NCBI GenBank assembly: GCA_963920705.1
Contig: OY987228.1
Location: 682,001-746,000 of the forward strand
DNA: 64,000 bases
Reading direction: 5' to 3'
Origin: Odiellus spinosus
Taxonomy: Eukaryota > Arthropoda > Arachnida > Opiliones > Phalangiidae
Below, one piece after another: positions 26,892-38,500 of this stretch. How positions within the stretch are numbered: the stretch's first letter is position 1; each line of letters opens with the position of its first letter. A model generated the notes under the pieces. The model was not told the origin of the DNA and did not search any database. It saw only the letters and a list, made by a program, of their open reading frames with translations. A program made the translations under genes and the position numbers.

Positions 26892-29690
26892 ACTCTGAAA
26901 ATTTGTAAATCTCTACTTGGAAAATTTGTAAATCGATACTTGGAAAATTTGTTAATCTATACTTGGAAAATTTTTAAATCTATACTTGGAAAATTTGTAA
27001 ACCTATACTTGTAAAATTTGTAAATCTATACTTGGAAAATTTGTGGATCTCTACTTGGAAAATTTGTGGATCTCTACTTGGAAAATTTGTGGATCTGTAC
27101 TTGGAAAATTTGTGGATCTCTACTTGGAAAATTTGTGGATCTGTACTAGGAAAATTTGTGGATCTGTACTTGGAAAATTTGTGGATCTGTACTTGGAAAT
27201 TTGTGGATCTGTACTTGGAAAATTTGTGGATCTGTACTTGGAAAATTTGTGGATCTACACTTGGTTAATTTGTGGATCTAAACTTGGGGAATTTGTGGAT
27301 CTATACTTGGGGAATTTGTAAATCTATACATGGAAAATTTGTAAATCTATATTTGGAAAATTTGTAAATCTATACTTGGAAAATTTGTAAATATATACTT
27401 GGAAAATTATTGGATCTATACTTGGAAAATTTGTGGATCTATACTTGGAAAATTTGTAAATCTGTACTTGGAAAATTTGTAAATCTATACTTGGAAAATT
27501 TGTAAATCTATACTTGGAAAATTTGTAAATCTATACTTGGAAAATTTGTATATCTATACTCTGAAAATTTGTAAATCTCTACTTGGAAAATTTGTAAATC
27601 TATACTTGGAAAATTTGTAAATCTATACTTGGAAAATTTTTAAATCTATACTTGGAAAATTTGTAAATCTATACTTGGAAAATTTGTAAATCTATACTTG
27701 GAAAATTTGTGGATCTCTACTTGGAAAATTTGTGGATCTCTACTTGGAAAATTTGTGGATCTGTACTTGGAAAATTTGTGGATCTGTACTTGGAAAATTT
27801 GTGGATCTACACTTGGGGAATTTGTGGATCTATACTTGGGGAATTTGTAAATCTATACATGGAAAATTTATAAATCTATACTTGGAAAATTTGTAAATCT
27901 ATACTTGGAAAATTTGTAAATCTATACTTGGAAAATTTGTAATCTATACTTGGAAAATTTGTATATCTATACTCTGAAAATTTGTAAATCTCTACTTGGA
28001 AAATTTGTAAATCGATACTTGGAAAATTTGTTAATCTATACTTGGAAAATTTTTAAATCTATACTTGGAAAATTTGTAAACCTATACTTGTAAAATTTGT
28101 AAATCTATACTTGGAAAATTTGTGGATCTCTACTTGGAAAATTTGTGGATCTCTACTTGGAAAATTTGTGGATCTGTACTTGGAAAATTTGTGGATCTCT
28201 ACTTGGAAAATTTGTGGATCTGTACTAGGAAAATTTGTGGATCTGTACTTGGAAAATTTGTGGATCTGTACTTGGAAATTTGTGGATCTGTACTTGGAAA
28301 ATTTGTGGATCTGTACTTGGAAAATTTGTGGATCTACACTTGGTTAATTTGTGGATCTAAACTTGGGGAATTTGTGGATCTATACTTGGGGAATTTGTAA
28401 ATCTATACATGGAAAATTTGTAAATCTATATTTGGAAAATTTGTAAATCTATACTTGGAAAATTTGTAAATATATACTTGGAAAATTATTGGATCTATAC
28501 TTGGAAAATTTGTGGATCTATACTTGGAAAATTTGTAAATCTGTACTTGGAAAATTTGTAAATCTATACTTGGAAAATTTGTAAATCTATACTTGGAAAA
28601 TTTGTAAATCTATACTTGGAAAATTTGTATATCTATACTCTGAAAATTTGTAAATCTCTACTTGGAAAATTTGTAAATCGATACTTGGAAAATTTGTAAA
28701 TCTATACTTGGAAAATTTTTAAATCTATACTTGGAAAATTTGTAAATCTATACTTGGAAAATTTGTAAATCTATACTTGGAAAATTTGTGGATCTCTACT
28801 TGGAAAATTTGTGGATCTCTACTTGGAAAATTTGTGGATCTGTACTTGGAAAATTTGTGGATCTGTACTTGGAAAATTTGTGGATCTACACTTGGGGAAT
28901 TTGTGGATCTATACTTGGGGAATTTTTAAATCTATACATGGAAAATTTATAAATCTATACTTGGAAAATTTGTAAATCTATACTTGGAAAATTTGTAAAT
29001 CTATACTTTTAAAATTTCTGGATCTATACTTGGAAAATATGTGGATCTATACTTGGAAAATTTGTGGATTTATACTTGGAAAATTTGTGGATCTATACTT
29101 GGAAAATTTTTAAATATATACTTGGAAAATTTGTAAACCTATACTTGGAAAATTTGTAAATCTATACTTGGAAAATTTGTGGATCTGTACTTGGAAAATT
29201 TGTGGATCTCTACTTGGAAAATTTGTGGATCTGTACTAGGAAAATTTGTGGATCTGTACTTGGAAATTTGTGGATCTGTACTTGGAAAATTTGTGGATCT
29301 GTACTTGGAAAATTTGTGGATCTACACTTGGTTAATTTGTGGATCTACACTTGGGGAATTTGTGGATCTATACTTGGGGAATTTGTAAATCTATACATGG
29401 AAAATTTGTAAATCTATACTTGGAAAATTTGTAAATCTATACTTGGAAAATTTGTAAATATATACTTGGAAAATTATTGGATCTATACTTGGAAAATTTG
29501 TGGATCTATACTTGGAAAATTTGTAAATCTGTACTTGGAAAATTTGTAAATCTATACTTGGAAAATTTGTAAATCTATACTTGGAAAATTTGTAAATCTA
29601 TACTTGGAAAATTTGTATATCTATACTCTGAAAATTTGTAAATCTCTACTTGGAAAATTTGTAAATCGATACTTGGAAAATTTGTAAATC
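26892..29690 (+). repeat. HOR array with period 1,079 then 1,057 bp
   Basis: ACTCTG markers at 26,892, 27,558, 27,971, 28,637 and 29,625. The first and third, and the second and fourth, are 1,079 bp apart. G-type runs starting at 27,043, 28,122 and 29,179 give 1,079 and then 1,057. Private variants shared by the first two copies include TCTAAACTTGGGG (near 27,277 and 28,356) and CTTGTAAAATT (near 27,009 and 28,088). The 22-bp monomers GTAATC and GGAAATTTG explain why 1,079 is 2 bp short of 47 monomers. The third copy resembles the 1,057-bp unit at 16,168. Confidence 0.82.
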
Positions 29691-29989
29691 TATACTTGGA
29701 AAATTTTAAATCTATACTTGGAAAATTTGTAAATCTATACTTGGAAAATTTGTGGATCTCTACTTGGAAAATTTGTGGATCTCTACTTGGAAAATTTGTG
29801 GATCTGTACTTGGAAAATTTGTGGATCTGTACTTGGAAAATTTGTGGATCTACACTTGGTTAATTTGTGGATCTACACTTGGGGAATTTGTGGATCTATA
29901 CTTGGGGAATTTGTAAATCTATACATGGAAAATTTATAAATCTATACTTGGAAAATTTGTAAATCTATACTTGGAAAATTTGTAAATCT

Positions 29990-32900
29990 ATACTTGGAAA
30001 ATTTGTGGATCTATACTTGGAAAATATGTGGATCTATACTTGGAAAATTTGTGGATCTATACTTGGAAAATTTGTGGATCTATACTTGGAAAATTTGTGG
30101 ATCTCTACTTGGAAAATTTGTGGATCTCTACTTGGAAAATGTGTGGATCTCTACTTGGAAAATTTGTGGATCTCTACTTGGAAAATTTGTAGATCTGTAC
30201 TTGGAAAATTTTGGATCTGTACTTGGAAAATTTGTAAATCTATACTTGGAATATTTGTGGATCTCTACCTGGAAAATTTGTGGATCTGTACTTGGAAAAT
30301 TTGTGGATCTCTACTTGGAAAATTTGTGGATCTCTACTTGGAAAATTTGTGCATCTCTACTTGGAAAATTTGTAAATCTATACTTGGAAAATTTGTAAAT
30401 CTATACTTGGAAAATTTGAAAATCTATACTTGGAAAATTTGTAAATCTATACTTGTAAAATTTGTGGATCTCTACTTGGAAAATTTATGGATCTCTACAT
30501 GGAAAATTTGTGGATCTGTACTTGGAAAATTGTGGATCTGTACTTGGTAAATTTGTGGATCTGTACTAGGAAAATTTGTGGATCTCTACCTGGAAAATTT
30601 GTGGATCTGTACTTGGAAAATTTGTGGATCTACACTTGGTTAATTTGTGGATCTACACTTGGGGAATTTGTGGATCTATACATGGAAAATTTGTAAATCT
30701 ATACTTGGAAAATTTGTAAATCTATACTTGGAAAATTTGTAAATATATACTTGGAAAATTTGTGGATCTATACTTGGAAAATTTGTGGATCTATACTTTG
30801 AAAATTTGTGGATCTCTACTTGGAAAATTTGTGGATCTCTACTTGGAAAATTTGCGGATCTGTACTTGGAATTTTGTGGATCTCTACTTGTAAAATTTGT
30901 GGATCTGTACTTGGAAAATTTGTTTATCTACACTTGGTTAATTTGTGGATCTACACTTGGGGAATTTGTGGATCTATACTTGGGGAATTTGTAAATCTAT
31001 ACCTGGAAAATTTGTAAATCTATACTTGGAAAATTTGTAAATCTATACTTGGAAAATTTGTGGATCTATACTTGGAAAATTTGTGGATCTGTACTAGGAA
31101 AATTTGTGGATCTGTTCTTGGAAAATTTGTGGATCTTTACTTGGAAAATTTGTGGATCTGTACTAGGAAAATTTATGGATCTATACTTGGAAAATTTGTG
31201 GATCTCTACTTGGAAAATTTGTAGATCTGTACTTGGAAAATTTGTGGATCTGTACTTGGAAAATTTGTGGATCTATACTTGGAAAATTTGTGGATGTCTA
31301 CTTGGAAAATTTGTTGATATCTACTTGGAAAATTTGTGGATCTCTACATGAAAAATTTGTGGATCTCTACTTGGAAAATTTGTGGATCTCTACTTGGAAA
31401 ATTTGTGGACCTGTAGTTGGAAAATTTGTGGATCTGTACTTGGAAAATTTGTAAATCTGTACTTGGAAAATTTGTAAATCTGTACTTGGAAAATTTGTAA
31501 ATCTATACTTGGAAAATTTGTAAATCTATACTTGGAAAATTTGTAAATCTATACTTGGAAAATTTGTAAATCTATACTTGGAAAATTTGTAAATCTATAC
31601 TTGGAAAATTTGTAAATCTACACTTGGAAAATTTCTAAATCTATACTTGGAAAATTTGTGGATCTCTACTTGGAAAATTTGTAGATCTGTACTTGGAAAA
31701 TTTGTTGATCTGTACTTGGAAAATTTGTGGATCTGTACTTGTAAAATTTGTGGATCTGTACTTGGAAAATTTGTGGATCTGTACTTGGAAAATTTGTGGA
31801 TCAACACTTGGTTAATTTGTGGATCTACACATGGGGAATTTGTCGATCTATACTTGGGGAATTTGTAAATCTACACTTGGAAAATTTGTAAATCTATACT
31901 TGGAAAATTTGTAAATCTAAACTTGGAAAATTTGTAAATCTATACTTGGAAAATTTATGGATCTATACTTGGAAAATTTGTGGATCTCTACTTGGAAAAT
32001 TTGTAGATCTGTACTTGGAAAATTTGTGGATCTGTACTTGGAAAATTTGTGGATCTGTACTTGTAAAATTTGTGGATGTCTACTTGGAAAATTTGTTGAT
32101 CTCTAATTGGAAAATTTGTGGATCTCTACTTGTAAAATTTGTGGATCTGTACTTGGAAAATTTTGGATCTGTACTTGGAAAATTTGTAAATCTATACTTG
32201 GAATATTTGTGGATCTCTACCTGGAAAATTTGTGGATCTGTACTTGGAAAATTTGTGGATCTCTACTTGGAAAATTTGTGGATCTCTACTTGGAAAATTT
32301 GTGCATCTCTACTTGGAAAATTTGTAAATCTATACTTGGAAAATTTGTAAATCTATACTTGGAAAATTTGTAAATCTATACTTGGAAAATTTGTAAATCT
32401 ATACTTGTAAAATTTGTGGATCTCTACTTGGAAAATTTATGGATCTCTACATGGAAAATTTGTGGATCTGTACTTGGAAAATTGTGGATCTGTACTTGGT
32501 AAATTTGTGGATCTGTACTAGGAAAATTTGTGGATCTCTACCTGGAAAATTTGTGGATCTGTACTTGGAAAATTTGTGGATCTCTACTTGGAAAATTTGT
32601 GGATCTCTACTTGGAAAATTTGTGCATCTATACTTGGAAAATTTGTAAATCTATACTTGGAAAATTTGTAAATCTATACTTGGAAAATTTGTAAATCTAT
32701 ACTTGGAAAATTTGTAAATCTATACTTGGAAAATTTGTGGATCTCTACTTGGAAAATTTATGGATCTCTACATGGAAAATTTGTGGATCTGTACTTGGAA
32801 AATTGTGGATCTGTACTTGGTAAATTTGTGGATCTGTACTAGGAAAATTTGTGGATCTCTACCTGGAAAATTTGTGGATCTGTACTTGGAAAATTTGTGG

Positions 32901-33290
32901 ATCTACACTTGGTTAATTTGTGGATCTACACTTGGGGAATTTGTGGATCTATACATGGAAAATTTGTAAATCTATACTTGGAAAATTTGTAAATCTATAC
33001 TTGGAAAATTTGTAAATATATACTTGGAAAATTTGTGGATCTATACTTGGAAAATTTGTGGATCTATACTTTGAAAATTTGTGGATCTCTACTTGGAAAA
33101 TTTGTGGATCTCTACTTGGAAAATTTGCGGATCTGTACTTGGAATTTTGTGGATCTCTACTTGTAAAATTTGTGGATCTGTACTTGGAAAATTTGTTTAT
33201 CTACACTTGGTTAATTTGTGGATCTACACTTGGGGAATTTGTGGATCTATACTTGGGGAATTTGTAAATCTATACTTGGAAAATTTGTAA
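29990..33290 (+). repeat. Satellite domain II, transitional block with 1,952-, 2,273- and 321-bp copies
   Basis: A rare 22-bp monomer reading GGAAAATTGTGG sits at about 30,524, 32,476 and 32,797, giving offsets of 1,952 and 321 bp. About 30,200-30,650 matches about 32,152-32,600, and about 30,440-30,990 matches about 32,713-33,263 at offset 2,273. The 321-bp step is 14 monomers less 1 bp, so the local doublet includes one 22-bp monomer. Private variants include CTACATGG (30,497, 32,449, 32,770), GGAATTTTGTGG (30,869, 33,142) and GTTTATC (30,923, 33,196). G-type monomers dominate. The longest forward open frame in the window (30,005-30,550) lies here and is only a long G-type run. Confidence 0.82.
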
Positions 33291-34895
33291 ATCTATACTT
33301 GGAAAATTTGTAAATCTATACTTGGAAAATTTGTAAATCTATACTTGGAAATTTTGTGGATCTCTACTTGGAAAATTTGTAAATCTATACTTGGAAAATT
33401 TGTAAATCTATACTTGGAAAATTTGTGGATCTATACTTGGAAAATTTGTGGATCTCTACTTGGAAAATTTGTTGATTTCTACTTGGAAAATTTGTAGATC
33501 TGTACTTGGAAAATTTTGGATCTGTACTTGGAAAATTTGTGGATCTCTACTTGGAAAATTTGTTGATCTATACTTGGAAAATTTGTGGATCTATACTTGG
33601 AAAATTTGTAAATCTATACTTGGAAAATTCGTAAATCTATACTTGGAAAATTTGTAAATCTATACTTGGAAAATTTTTAAATCTATACTTGGAAAATTTG
33701 TAAATCTATACTTGGAAAATTTGTAAATCTATACTTGGAAAAATTGTAAATCTATACTTGGAAAATTAGTAAATCTATACTTGGAAAATTTTAAATCTAT
33801 ACTTGGAAAATTTGTAAATCTATACTTGGAAAATTTGTAAATCTATACTTGGAAATATTTTAAATCTATACACGGAAAATTTGTGAATCTATACGCGAAA
33901 AATTTGTAAATCTATACTTGGAAAATTTGTAAATCTATACTTGGAAAATTTGTAAATCTATACTTGGAAAATTTGTAAATCTATACTTGGAAAATTTGTA
34001 AATCTATACTTGTAAAATTTGTAAATCTATGCTTGGAAAATTTGTATATCTATACTTGGAAAATTTGTAAATCTATACTTGGAAAATTTGTAAATCTATA
34101 CTTGGAAAATTTGTAAATCTATACTTGGAAAATTTGTAAATCTATACTTGGAAATTTTGTGGATCTCTACTTGGAAAATTTGTAAATCTATACTTGGAAA
34201 ATTTGTAAATCTATACTTGGAAAATTTGTGGATCTATACTTGGAAAATTTGTGGATCTCTACTTGGAAAATTTGTTGATTTCTACTTGGAAAATTTGTAG
34301 ATCTGTACTTGGAAAATTTTGGATCTGTACTTGGAAAATTTGTGGATCTCTACTTGGAAAATTTGTTGATCTATACTTGGAAAATTTGTGGATCTATACT
34401 TGGAAAATTTGTAAATCTATACTTGGAAAATTCGTAAATCTATACTTGGAAAATTTGTAAATCTATACTTGGAAAATTTTTAAATCTATACTTGGAAAAT
34501 TTGTAAATCTATACTTGGAAAATTTGTAAATCTATACTTGGAAAAATTGTAAATCTATACTTGGAAAATTAGTAAATCTATACTTGGAAAATTTTAAATC
34601 TATACTTGGAAAATTTGTAAATCTATACTTGGAAAATTTGTAAATCTATACTTGGAAATATTTTAAATCTATACACGGAAAATTTGTGAATCTATACGCG
34701 AAAAATTTGTAAATCTATACTTGGAAAATTTGTAAATCTATACTTGGAAAATTTGTAAATCTATACTTGGAAAATTTGTAAATCTATACTTGGAAAATTT
34801 GTAAATCTATACTTGTAAAATTTGTAAATCTATGCTTGGAAAATTTGTATATCTATACTTGGAAAATTTGTAAATCTATACTTGGAAAATTTCTA
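33290..34895 (+). repeat. Satellite domain III, 803-bp tandem pair rich in A-type monomers
   Basis: Two adjacent copies with period 803 bp. Paired markers are ATTCG at 33,627 and 34,430, ACACGG at 33,870 and 34,673, and ACGCG at 33,893 and 34,696. Most monomers are A-type, so open frames are short. This is where monomers depart furthest from consensus: a CACGGAAAATTTGTGAATC monomer followed by one starting ACGCGAAAAATTTG. Similarity ends near 34,895, where a TTCTAAATTTAT variant appears. The left edge lies in uniform A-type monomers and is approximate. Confidence 0.85.
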
Positions 34896-35590
34896 AATTT
34901 ATACTTGGAAAATTTTTAAATCTATACTTGGAAAATTTGTAAATCTATACTTGGAAAATTTGTGTATCTCTACTTGGAAAATTTGTGGATCTCTACTTGG
35001 AAAATTTGTGGATCTTAACTTGGAAAATTTGTGGATCTGTACTTGGAAAATTTGTGGATCTGTACTTGGAAAATTTGTGGATCAACACTTGGTTAATTTG
35101 TGGATCTACACTTGGGGAATTTGTAAATCTATACTTGGAAAATTTGTAAATCTATACTTGGAAAATTTGTAAATCTAAACTTTTAAAATTTGTAAATCTA
35201 TACTTGGAAAATTTATGGATCTTTACTTGGGGAATTTGTAAATTTATACATGGAAAATTTGTAAATCTATTCTTGGAAAATTTGTTAATCTATACTTGGA
35301 AAATTTGTGGATCTATACTTGAAAAATTTGTGGATCTATACTTGGAAAGTTTGTGGATCTATACTTGGAAAATTTGTGGATCTCTACTTGGAAAATTTGT
35401 GGATCACTACTTGGAAAATTTGCGGATCTCTACTTGGAAAATTTGTTGATCTCTACTTGGAAAATTTGTAGATATGTACTTGGAAAATTTTGGATCTGTA
35501 CTTGGAAAATTTGTGGATCTCTACTTGGAAAATTTGTTGATCTATACTTGGAAAATTTGTGGATCTATACTTGGAAAATTTGTAAATCTA
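34895..35590 (+). repeat. Transitional satellite segment
   Basis: A mixture of A-type and G-type monomers with no clean tandem copy of the whole segment. It includes a TCAACAC end variant followed by GGTTAA and GGGGAA monomers near 35,083-35,120, a form shared with domain V, and a run near 35,420-35,600 resembling the domain III unit. Nothing other than satellite sequence is present. Confidence 0.75.
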
Positions 35591-38500
35591 TACTTGGAAA
35601 ATTCGTAAATCTATACTTGGAAAATTTGTAAATCTATACTTGGAAAATTTTTAAATCTATACTTGGAAAATTTGTAAATCTATACTTGGAAAATTTATAA
35701 ATCTATACTTGGAAAATCTGTGGATCTATACTTGGAAAATTTGTGGATCTCTACTTGGAAAATTTGTGGATCTCTACTTGGAAAATTTGTGGATCTGTAC
35801 TTGGAAAATCTGTGGATCTGTACTTGGAAAATTTGTGGAACTGTACTTGGAAAATTTGTGGATCTGTACTTGGAAAATTTGTGGATCTGTACTTGGAAAA
35901 TGTTTGAATCTGTACTTGGAAAATTTGTGGATCTGTACTTGGAAAATTTGTGGATCTGTACTTGGAAAATTTGTGGATCTCTACTTGGAAAATTTGTGGA
36001 TCTGTATTTAAAAAAGTTTTAAATCTATACTTGGAAAATTTGTAAATCTATATTTGGAAAATTTGTAAATCTATACTTGGAAAATTTGTAAATCTATACT
36101 TGGAAAATTTGTAAATCTATTCTTGGAAAATTTGTAAATCTATACTTATAAAATTTGTGGATCTGTACTTGGAAAATTTGTGGATCTGTACTTGGAAAAT
36201 TTTTGGATCTGTACTTGGTAAATTTGTGGATCTGTACTTGGAAAATTTGTAAATCTATACTTGGAAAATTTGTAAATCTATACCTGGAAAATTTGTGGAT
36301 CTCTACTTGAAAGATTTGTATATCTATATTTGGAAAATTTGTACATCTAAACTTGGAAAATTTGTAAATCTATACTTGGAAAATTTGTAAATCTATATTT
36401 GGAAAATTTGTAAATCCATACTTGGAAAATTTGTAAATCTATACTTGGAAAATTTGTAAATCTATTCTTTGGAAAATTTGTAAATCTATACTTGGAAAAT
36501 TTGTGGATCTGTACTTGGAAAATTTGTGGATCTGTACTTGGAAAATTTGTGGATCTGTACTTGGAAAATTTGTGGATCTGTACTTGGAAAATTTGTAAAT
36601 CTATGCTTGGAAAATTTGTAAATCTATACTTGGAAAATTTGTAAATCTATACTCGGAAAATTTGTAAATCTATATTTGGAAAATTTGTTCATCTAAACTT
36701 GGAAAATTTGTAAATCTATACTTGGAAAATTTGTAAATCTATATTTGGAAAATTTGTAAATCTATACTTGGAAAATTTGTAAATCTATACTTGGAAAATT
36801 TGTAAATCTATTCTTGTAAAATTTGTAAATCTATACTTGGAAAATTTGTGGATCTGTACTTGGAAAATTTGTGGATCTGTACTTGGAAAATTTGTAAATC
36901 TGCACTTGGAAAATTTGTGGATCTGTACTTGGAAAATTTGTGGATCTGTACTTGGTAAATTTGTGGATCTGTACTTGGAAAATTTGTAAATCTATGCTTG
37001 GAAAATTTGTAAATCTGTACTTGGAAAATTTGTAAATCTGTACTTGGAAAATTGTACATCTAAACTTGGAAAATTGTACATCTATACTTGGAAAATTTGT
37101 AAATCTATATTTGGAAAATTTGTAAATCTATACTTGGAAAATTTGTAAATCTATACTTGGAAAATTTGTAAATCTATTCTTGGAAAATTTGTAAATCTAT
37201 ACTTGGAAAATTTGTGGATCTGTACTTGGAAAATTTGTGGATCTGTACTTGGAAAATTTGTGGATCTGTACTTGGTAAATTTGTGGATCTCTACTTGGAA
37301 AATTTGTGGACCTCTTCTTGGAAAATTTGTGGATCTCTACTTTGAAAATTTGTGGATCTGTACTTGGAAAATTTGTAAATCTATACTTGGAAAATTCGTA
37401 AATCTATACTTGGAAAATTTGTAAATCTATACTTGGAAAATTTTTAAATCTATACTTGGAAAATTTGTAAATCTATACTTGGAAAATTTATAAATCTATA
37501 CTTGGAAAATCTGTGGATCTATACTTGGAAAATTTGTGGATCTCTACTTGGAAAATTTGTGGATCTCTACTTGGAAAATTTGTGGATCTGTACTTGGAAA
37601 ATCTGTGGATCTGTACTTGGAAAATTTGTGGAACTGTACTTGGAAAATTTGTGGATCTGTACTTGGAAAATTTGTGGATCTGTACTTGGAAAATGTTTGA
37701 ATCTGTACTTGGAAAATTTGTGGATCTGTACTTGGAAAATTTGTGGATCTGTACTTGGAAAATTTGTGGATCTCTACTTGGAAAATTTGTGGATCTGTAT
37801 TTAAAAAAGTTTTAAATCTATACTTGGAAAATATGTAAATCTATATTTGGAAAATTTGTAAATCTATACTTGGAAAATTTGTAAATCTATACTTGGAAAA
37901 TTTGTAAATCTATTCTTGGAAAATTTGTAAATCTATACTTATAAAATTTGTGGATCTGTACTTGGAAAATTTGTGGATCTGTACTTGGAAAATTTTTGGA
38001 TCTGTACTTGGTAAATTTGTGGATCTGTACTTGGAAAATTTGTAAATCTATACTTGGAAAATTTGTAAATCTATACCTGGAAAATTTGTGGATCTCTACT
38101 TGAAAGATTTGTATATCTATATTTGGAAAATTTGTACATCTAAACTTGGAAAATTTGTAAATCTATACTTGGAAAATTTGTAAATCTATATTTGGAAAAT
38201 TTGTAAATCCATACTTGGAAAATTTGTAAATCTATACTTGGAAAATTTGTAAATCTATTCTTTGGAAAATTTGTAAATCTATACTTGGAAAATTTGTGGA
38301 TCTGTACTTGGAAAATTTGTGGATCTGTACTTGGAAAATTTGTGGATCTGTACTTGGAAAATTTGTGGATCTGTACTTGGAAAATTTGTAAATCTATGCT
38401 TGGAAAATTTGTAAATCTATACTTGGAAAATTTGTAAATCTATACTCGGAAAATTTGTAAATCTATATTTGGAAAATTTGTTCATCTAAACTTGGAAAAT

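Larger units (their letters stand above)
1..29990 (+). repeat. Satellite domain I, ACTCTG-marked HOR family
   Basis: This domain is defined by a monomer whose front reads ACTCTGAAAATTTG instead of ACTTGGAAAATTTG. I located about 46 occurrences, from 254 to 29,625 (two, at 4,619 and 18,259, read ACTCTAAAAA), and none afterwards. Most units also carry an ordered landmark downstream: a GGTTAA monomer, then a GGGGAA G-type monomer, then a GGGGAA or TCGGGA A-type monomer, then an ATGGAA monomer. Spacing between ACTCTG markers is often 436 or 459 bp, with larger spacings near 1,057, 1,079 and 1,148 bp. A gap without the marker (21,496 to 24,138) holds a different subfamily. The right boundary is approximate, because the class of unit changes gradually near 29,990. 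Confidence 0.88.

Noticed and set aside
30005..30550. Longest forward open frame (181 codons) and many others of 60-140 codons as possible repeat-protein genes
   Set aside because: The same peptide cycle appears in all three forward frames, frames overlap one another, and each ends wherever an A-type monomer supplies TAA. There is no start context, codon bias or non-repeat domain, so they are chance products of a 23-bp repeat.
33870..33900. ACACGG/ACGCGA monomers as remains of an inserted element
   Set aside because: Both still align to the 23-bp monomer over their whole length, without target-site duplication or terminal repeats, so they are diverged monomers.
36006..36021. TATTTAAAAAAGTTTT as a promoter or TATA element
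   Set aside because: It is a degenerate monomer front repeated at 1,793-bp spacing with no downstream gene or other promoter element, so it is best read as a HOR phase marker.
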